This document shows, piece by piece, positions 59,271-64,000 of a stretch of 64,000 bases of DNA. Source of the stretch: Martinezella multihospitum. Its GTDB lineage: Bacteria; Pseudomonadota; Alphaproteobacteria; Rhizobiales; Rhizobiaceae. The notes beneath the pieces were generated by a model, which saw only the letters and a list, made by a program, of their open reading frames with translations, was not told the DNA's origin and did not search any database. The first letter of the stretch is position 1. Each line of letters starts with the position of its first letter. The DNA is taken from contig NZ_FMAG01000010.1 in the NCBI RefSeq assembly GCF_900094585.1, positions 62,001 to 126,000 of the forward strand. Reading direction: 5' to 3'. A program made the position numbers and the translations under genes.

Positions 59271-59604
59271 GCTAGACGAACCATTCCGTTCGCCCTCTTT
59301 CCGTGGTTGTCCGTTCGTGAAGGGGCTGGCCGAATTTGGACCGGAGGCTAACTCCCCTGACGTACAGACGACCATCGCCTTCTATTTTAAGGCCTTGCAT
59401 GAATTCGTTGCCTCACTCATCGAGCCCCTGGCATTGAGCGACCCCGAAAAAGCCGTGATCCAGATCTTGTCGCTCATCCAGGGCTCGATTGTGATGGCGC
59501 AATCGACGCCCGATCCTGGACTTGTCAAGATAATCCGCGATGCAGCCAGAGTGTTGCTCGAGAATGCGTTGACCGCGTCGTCTGAAACCTGAAGTTCGTG
59601 AGGT
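59271..59604 (+). pseudogene. Truncated tetR copy = right copy of the 334-bp direct repeat
   Basis: Same orientation as 45631-45964. It retains the C-terminal half of TetR (from FRGCPFVKGLAEF-like codons to SSET) with a few substitutions but lacks the DNA-binding domain. An in-frame start at 59317 gives 91 residues, unlikely to be functional. Downstream homology resumes at about 59661. The 206 bases to the LysR stop hold no gene. Confidence 0.85.
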
Positions 59605-59810
59605 TATGAGTAAACGGCCCCGCCGTGAGCATAGCTCCGAGCTATTTCATCTCCTGGCATTGATTCCAACCGGGGCGCTCGACGCGAGCGCCTAGGTGAG
59701 GATCAAGAATAACGGAATTGGACTTCGAGGCTGACGCGTTCGCACCCATCGTTGATTTTCATAGGCCGATGACAGTCGTGCTCGTGACCAGCATCACGAT
59801 CAGCCAATTT

Positions 59811-60701
59811 CTAGATCAGCTCCCAAAACGCCTCCGCAATAGCGGTCATCCGCTTTCGAGGGCGGATAAGAACGATCTTCACGCTAACGGCCCATTCATC
59901 CGACGCAGCCTTCGTCAGCCGGCCTTTTGGCCCCAGTTCGTCCGCAGCAAGGCTTTCGGGTATCCAGGCCACACCCTTCCCATCGACTGCCAACGCTTTT
60001 AGCACCATCGCAAGATGGGACGTAAAGACTGTTTTGAGATGAAGCTCGCCGAGTCTGGACGACAGGTTCGAGGCAAGGATGCGCCCCATGCCGGACTTCT
60101 CTTCGAATGCAATCTCGGCAACCGGAGCCTCCTGCGTACCGGGCAGATGATGAAGCGCACCACCTTTCCCATCCTTGCCACAGACGGGAATTAGCCGATC
60201 TGTCGACAGCTCGACATGTTTGAAGTCCGCCGCGTCCAGGCGAATTTTGCTGTTCTCGTGGTAATGGCACAGGAGAAACTGGGCTCGCCCCTCCAACATG
60301 ATCTTCTCGCATTCGTTCATGTTATCGGACAACAGTCGAATAGGCATGGTCGAGGTGACATGCCCGAGGCCTTGTATCCAGCCTGGGAAGAACACGAATG
60401 ACAGCGCGTGGGTCGCGGCGAAGGTCACTGTCGAAGAATCTACCCGTGTACGATCCAGGTCTTGCCTCACCCGTTCCAGTCGGTTGGCAACATCGTTGGC
60501 CGCATCCAGCACTATTTCTCCCGCTGCCGTCAGCTTCAGGCGGTGCGTGGATCGATCTACCAATTCCAACCCACACCATTCTTCCAGGGCTCGAATACGA
60601 CGGCCAAACGCTGGCTGCGTGACGTTGCGATTTTCGGCCGCACGGGAAAAATTCAGTGTTTCTGCCAGAGCCTGAAGGTCGGCCAGCCAAACAGTCTCCA
60701 T
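59811..60701 (-). CDS. LysR-family regulator
   Basis: A 296-residue LysR regulator. The start at 60701 (METVWLADLQALAETLNFSRAAENRNVTQPAFGRRIRALEEWCG) gives a complete HTH. The effector domain follows (THALSFVFFPGWIQGL, GVAWIPESL). It is divergent from the DctA-type gene with about 220 bases between, the usual arrangement for a LysR activator with its target. The inducer is likely tartrate or another dicarboxylate (inference). Confidence 0.9.
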   Translation of the reverse strand: METVWLADLQALAETLNFSRAAENRNVTQPAFGRRIRALEEWCGLELVDRSTHRLKLTAAGEIVLDAANDVANRLERVRQDLDRTRVDSSTVTFAATHALSFVFFPGWIQGLGHVTSTMPIRLLSDNMNECEKIMLEGRAQFLLCHYHENSKIRLDAADFKHVELSTDRLIPVCGKDGKGGALHHLPGTQEAPVAEIAFEEKSGMGRILASNLSSRLGELHLKTVFTSHLAMVLKALAVDGKGVAWIPESLAADELGPKGRLTKAASDEWAVSVKIVLIRPRKRMTAIAEAFWELI

Positions 60702-60919
60702 CCTGTCATACCTCAGTGAGCCATGCCGCCACCGCACCGAGATACATCCAGTTCCCCCACGAAATCAAGATGAATGCTGGCGCCCGAGAGCAATGTTCAG
60801 TTTTCGCTATGCCAAAACGGCACCAATAGAGCCCGTATCGGCATTGGACGAGGTGCCTCCCTTGTCCTTATGACATGCCCCTGTGCGGAGGAACGCATCT
60901 AAACAGGGAGGAGAGACCA

Positions 60920-62230
60920 ATGGCTAAACGTCTGTTGAGTCAGCTTTACATACAGGTGTTGATCGGCATCGGGGTCGGTATCATCCTCGGGCTTTTTACT
61001 CCCGATATCGCCACGAAATTGCAGCCTTTGGCCGATGGCTTCATCAAACTGATCAAGATGCTGCTTGCGCCGGTCATCTTCGGCACTGTCGTCCTCGGCA
61101 TCGCCAAGATGGGCGACATCAAGGAGGTCGGAAAGATCGGCGCACGGTCTCTGATTTACTTCGAGGTCGTTTCGACGATCGCGCTCGTTATCGGGCTGAT
61201 CGTCGTCAACATCATGCAGCCCGGCGTCGGCATGAACATCGACGCAAGCAAGATCGACGCCAGCACGATCTCAATCTACCAGCAGACTGCCCAGCAACAG
61301 GGCGGCGTCATCGAGTTCTTCATGAACGTGATCCCAACAACGATGGTCGATGCATTTGCAAAGGGCGCAATGCTTCAGGTCATCCTGATCGCCGTGCTGA
61401 TGGGCTGCGCACTTGTCCAGCTCGGCGAGAAAGCCAGGCCCGTCGTCGATCTCTTCGATTCCCTGCTCCAGGCTCTGTTCCGGATCGTCGGCATGATCAT
61501 GCGCCTGGCGCCGATCGGCGCCGGCGCCGGGGTCGCCTATACGATCGGAAAATACGGCGTCGGCTCGCTCTGGGCTCTCGGGCAGTTGATGCTGGGCGTC
61601 TACCTGACGTCGGCCCTGTTCGTGATCGTTGTCCTCGGATCGATCGCCCGTTGGTCGGGGTTCCCGTTGCTGCATTTCTTCCGGTACTTCAAGGACGAAA
61701 TCCTGATCGTGCTTGCGACCTGCTCGTCGGAAGCCGTACTGCCGCGGATGATGGCGAAGCTGGAGAAGCTCGGCTGCAAGAAATCCGTGGTCGGACTGGT
61801 GCTGCCGACCGGATACACATTCAACGCCGACGGCACCTGCATCTACCTGACGATGGCCGCCGTCTTCGTCGCCCAGGCGACCAACACGCCGCTCGGGATC
61901 GAAGGCCAGCTTGTCATCCTGGGCGTTCTGCTGCTCACCTCGAAGGGGTCGGCAGGCGTCGCGGGAGCGGGTTTCGTCACCCTCGCGGCAACTCTCTCTA
62001 GCTTCCATGCCATTCCGGTCGCCGGTCTTGTCCTTCTGCTTGGCGTCGATCGCTTTATGAACGAGGCCCGCGCCGTCGTAAACCTGATCGGCAACGGCAT
62101 CGCCACCATCGCGATCGCAAAATGGGAAGGCGCTCTCGACCAGGAGACGGTCGCCGCTGTCATCTCCGAGCAGCGCGGCGAACGTCCCCGAAACATCACC
62201 GCATCACCCGCCGAACTGGCGTCCCGATAA
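60920..62230 (+). CDS. dctA: DctA-type C4-dicarboxylate/cation symporter
   Basis: A 436-residue membrane carrier of the DAACS family. GGAGGAGAG before 60920 sets the start (MAKRLLSQLYIQVLIGIGVG). Conserved motifs: SSEAVLPRMM, TGYTFNADGTCIYLTMAAVFVAQA and TSKGSAGVAGAGFVTLAAT. These differ slightly from standard DctA (FNLDGT, TSKGAAGVTGSGF), which may reflect another substrate. Its neighbour, a D-tartrate dehydratase, suggests that tartrate is transported. Probably activated by the divergent LysR. Confidence 0.9.
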   Translation: MAKRLLSQLYIQVLIGIGVGIILGLFTPDIATKLQPLADGFIKLIKMLLAPVIFGTVVLGIAKMGDIKEVGKIGARSLIYFEVVSTIALVIGLIVVNIMQPGVGMNIDASKIDASTISIYQQTAQQQGGVIEFFMNVIPTTMVDAFAKGAMLQVILIAVLMGCALVQLGEKARPVVDLFDSLLQALFRIVGMIMRLAPIGAGAGVAYTIGKYGVGSLWALGQLMLGVYLTSALFVIVVLGSIARWSGFPLLHFFRYFKDEILIVLATCSSEAVLPRMMAKLEKLGCKKSVVGLVLPTGYTFNADGTCIYLTMAAVFVAQATNTPLGIEGQLVILGVLLLTSKGSAGVAGAGFVTLAATLSSFHAIPVAGLVLLLGVDRFMNEARAVVNLIGNGIATIAIAKWEGALDQETVAAVISEQRGERPRNITASPAELASR

Positions 62231-62265
62231 CAAACACATCGAACAAGTACCGAACGGAGAATGCT

Positions 62266-63429
62266 ATGCGTATCCTTGATGTTTGCGAAGTTACGAAGCC
62301 AATCGCTTCGCCAATCCGTAATGCCTATATCGACTTCAGCAAAATGACGGCTAGCCTGGTTGCCATCGTCACCGACGTCGTCCGTGACGGTCGCCGTGTT
62401 GTCGGCTACGGCTTCAACTCGAACGGTCGTTATGGCCAGGGCGGCCTGATCCGTGAGCGCTTCAAGGACCGTATCCTCGAAGCCTCCCCGGAAAGCCTGA
62501 TGAATGACGCGGGCACCAATCTCGATCCGCACAAAATCTGGGCGACGATGATGATGAACGAGAAGCCCGGGGGGCATGGCGAGCGGTCTGTCGCCGTCGG
62601 TACCCTCGACATGGCGATATGGGATGCGGTTGCAAAGATCGAGGGCAAGCCGCTCTTCCGCCACCTTGCAGAACTGAAGGGCCGGGAAGCCAATCCGAAG
62701 GTTTTCGTCTATGCGGCTGGCGGTTACTACTATCCGGGTAAGGACAACAGCGCGCTTCGCAAGGAGATGCGCAGCTATCTCGACCGTGGCTATAACGTCG
62801 TGAAGATGAAGATCGGCGGGGCATCAATCGATGAGGATCGCGGTCGTATCGAATCTGTCCTCGAAGAGATCAGCTCCCAGGCCCGGCTAGCGGTGGATGC
62901 CAACGGTCGCTTCGATCTTGAGACCGGCATCGCTTATGCCAAGATGCTGCGCGACTACCCGCTCTTCTGGTACGAGGAAATCGGCGATCCGCTCGACTAC
63001 GCCCTGCAGGCGGCAATTTCCGAGTTTTACGACGCCCCGATGGCAACCGGCGAGAACCTGTTCTCCCACCAGGATGCCCGCAACCTGCTGCGTTATGGCG
63101 GCATGCGTGCCGACCGCGACTTCTTGCAATTCGATTGCGCCTTGTCCTACGGCCTCGTGGAATACCTTCGGACCCTTGATGTCCTGCGCCAATTCGGCTG
63201 GTCGCCTTCTCGCTGCATACCACATGGCGGCCACCAGATGTCCCTCAACATTGCGGCAGGGCTTGGTCTCGGCGGCAATGAAAGTTACCCGGACCTGTTC
63301 CAGCCCTATGGCGGCTTCCCGGATGGCGTGAAAGTCATCGACGGACACATCACCATGCCGGAACTGCCGGGCATCGGCTTCGAGGGCAAGTCCGACCTCA
63401 TCAAGGTCATGCGCGAACTCGCTGAGTAA
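62266..63429 (+). CDS. tarD: D(-)-tartrate dehydratase (enolase superfamily)
   Basis: A 387-residue enzyme matching the length and motifs of D-tartrate dehydratase of Bradyrhizobium (TarD). KMKIGG supplies the KxK base near residue 182; VDANGRF, WYEEIGDP and ATGENLF supply the three metal ligands; PHGGHQ supplies the catalytic His near 320. It converts D-tartrate to oxaloacetate. CGGAGA sets the start at 62266. It follows dctA by 35 bases and is surely cotranscribed, so the pair imports and degrades tartrate. Confidence 0.9.
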   Translation: MRILDVCEVTKPIASPIRNAYIDFSKMTASLVAIVTDVVRDGRRVVGYGFNSNGRYGQGGLIRERFKDRILEASPESLMNDAGTNLDPHKIWATMMMNEKPGGHGERSVAVGTLDMAIWDAVAKIEGKPLFRHLAELKGREANPKVFVYAAGGYYYPGKDNSALRKEMRSYLDRGYNVVKMKIGGASIDEDRGRIESVLEEISSQARLAVDANGRFDLETGIAYAKMLRDYPLFWYEEIGDPLDYALQAAISEFYDAPMATGENLFSHQDARNLLRYGGMRADRDFLQFDCALSYGLVEYLRTLDVLRQFGWSPSRCIPHGGHQMSLNIAAGLGLGGNESYPDLFQPYGGFPDGVKVIDGHITMPELPGIGFEGKSDLIKVMRELAE

Positions 63430-63530
63430 GATCAACGGAGTGGGTGAAAACTTTCGCCCCCTCCAGCTCACGCTTCATGGGTGCCTGCCAAGAAGCCGCA
63501 ATCCCTAGACGCATCCAACGGAGGCGCCTG

Positions 63531-63717
63531 TCAGCTCCGGGCTATATCTACGTTCGGCCCAGGCGACGAACGACGCATGTCACGCCGCCTGAAAACCCAA
63601 TCGATGAGTTCCGCCATTGATGGACCTAAGGCGACCCCTATCTCACTGAGTGCATATTCGACCCTTGGCGGAACCTGGGGATAGAGTGGCAAACTCGCGG
63701 GCCTGACACAATCGATC
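63531..63717 (-). pseudogene. HxlR-family regulator remnant
   Basis: The minus strand encodes YPQVPPRVEYALSEIGVALGPSMAELIDWV, the conserved C-terminal half of HxlR-type repressors, but the N-terminal HTH is missing upstream. It is a truncated gene. From 63718 to the window end no gene is supported. Confidence 0.65.
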
Positions 63718-64000
63718 ATCCGGAGGTGGTTGCCTGAGGCGGGCAGGCTTCATTGCATTTCGATTAGCTGGACTTCCGGAAGACATGGTGGTGATCGATA
63801 CGTTTAACCACTACCCATGCGTGACACCGAGATTGCCGATATAGAAGCAGGCGAGGTCGAGAGTGTCTGAGTATTTCAGACAACTCGGCCGACCTGTTGC
63901 AAAGGCTTGGTGCGCTATCGGCTCGGATACTCTCGCCCGATTGGGAAACCTGCCGGCCACCCGGGTCCGGTTGCAACGGAAATGAACGTGATCGACATGT

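Noticed and set aside
59317..59592. 91-residue protein as an independent regulator
   Set aside because: It is only the C-terminal half of TetR without a DNA-binding domain, within a truncated repeat copy.
1..64000. CRISPR array, tRNA or rRNA genes
   Set aside because: No regularly spaced identical repeats with unique spacers, and no tRNA/rRNA-like sequence was recognised on either strand.

Overview
The window looks like part of a large accessory or symbiotic plasmid of a Rhizobium-type alphaproteobacterium. The reasons are high-GC coding sequence, a set of small plasmid-backbone proteins typical of Rhizobiaceae (DUF6117-, DUF736-, WGR- and DUF2493-like), a complete VirB/VirD4 conjugation system with a MOBP-type relaxase, and many ABC/LacI catabolic genes. 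No repABC operon, rRNA, tRNA or CRISPR array was seen.

Layout. (1) 0-11.5 kb, plasmid backbone: a large methyltransferase/strawberry-notch helicase fusion, a Toprim primase-like protein, a DUF2493 protein, a Phd/PemK-like toxin-antitoxin pair, DUF736, HU, WGR and small hypothetical genes. Two of these genes carry related leaders ending in hairpins that cover the ribosome binding site. (2) 11.5-13 kb, a gene-free stretch full of inverted repeats, a perfect 22-bp palindrome and a field of short degenerate repeats. (3) 13-39 kb, conjugation: virB1-virB11 and virD4 on the plus strand with two lytic transglycosylases, an Xre-type regulator, a minus-strand block of exported proteins (TrbM/KikA-like plus three proteins with a degenerate thermonuclease fold), and a plus-strand ParA / ribbon-helix-helix / relaxase operon. 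One palindromic operator (TTATAC-N4-GTATAA type) recurs at five promoters across this module, which suggests a single regulon. (4) 39-43 kb: an overlapping membrane protein and alpha/beta-hydrolase pair resembling the RcgA/RcgR families. (5) 43-46 kb: ArsR, DUF1330, SDR and TetR genes. (6) 46-58 kb: a catabolic island with two GH91 proteins (inulin fructotransferase / difructose dianhydride hydrolase family), an ABC importer, a GH32 fructosidase, a fructokinase and a LacI regulator. (7) 58-59.6 kb: scrap DNA with ISL3 transposase, SDR and TetR remnants. (8) 59.8-63.4 kb: LysR, a DctA-type transporter and D-tartrate dehydratase; then an HxlR remnant.

Main biological proposal. The genes of region 6 fit a complete intracellular pathway for difructose dianhydrides (cyclic fructose dimers that other soil microbes make from inulin): import by the ABC system, ring opening by signal-less GH91 enzymes, splitting of the linear difructoside by GH32, and phosphorylation of fructose. 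Three LacI-type operators exactly 22 bp apart precede the transporter operon. Two of them, together with the promoter and the dead 5' end of the transporter's binding-protein gene, are duplicated in front of the first GH91 gene. The island is bracketed by a 334-bp direct repeat containing the 3' half of a tetR gene, so it probably arrived or was rearranged through duplication and transposition.
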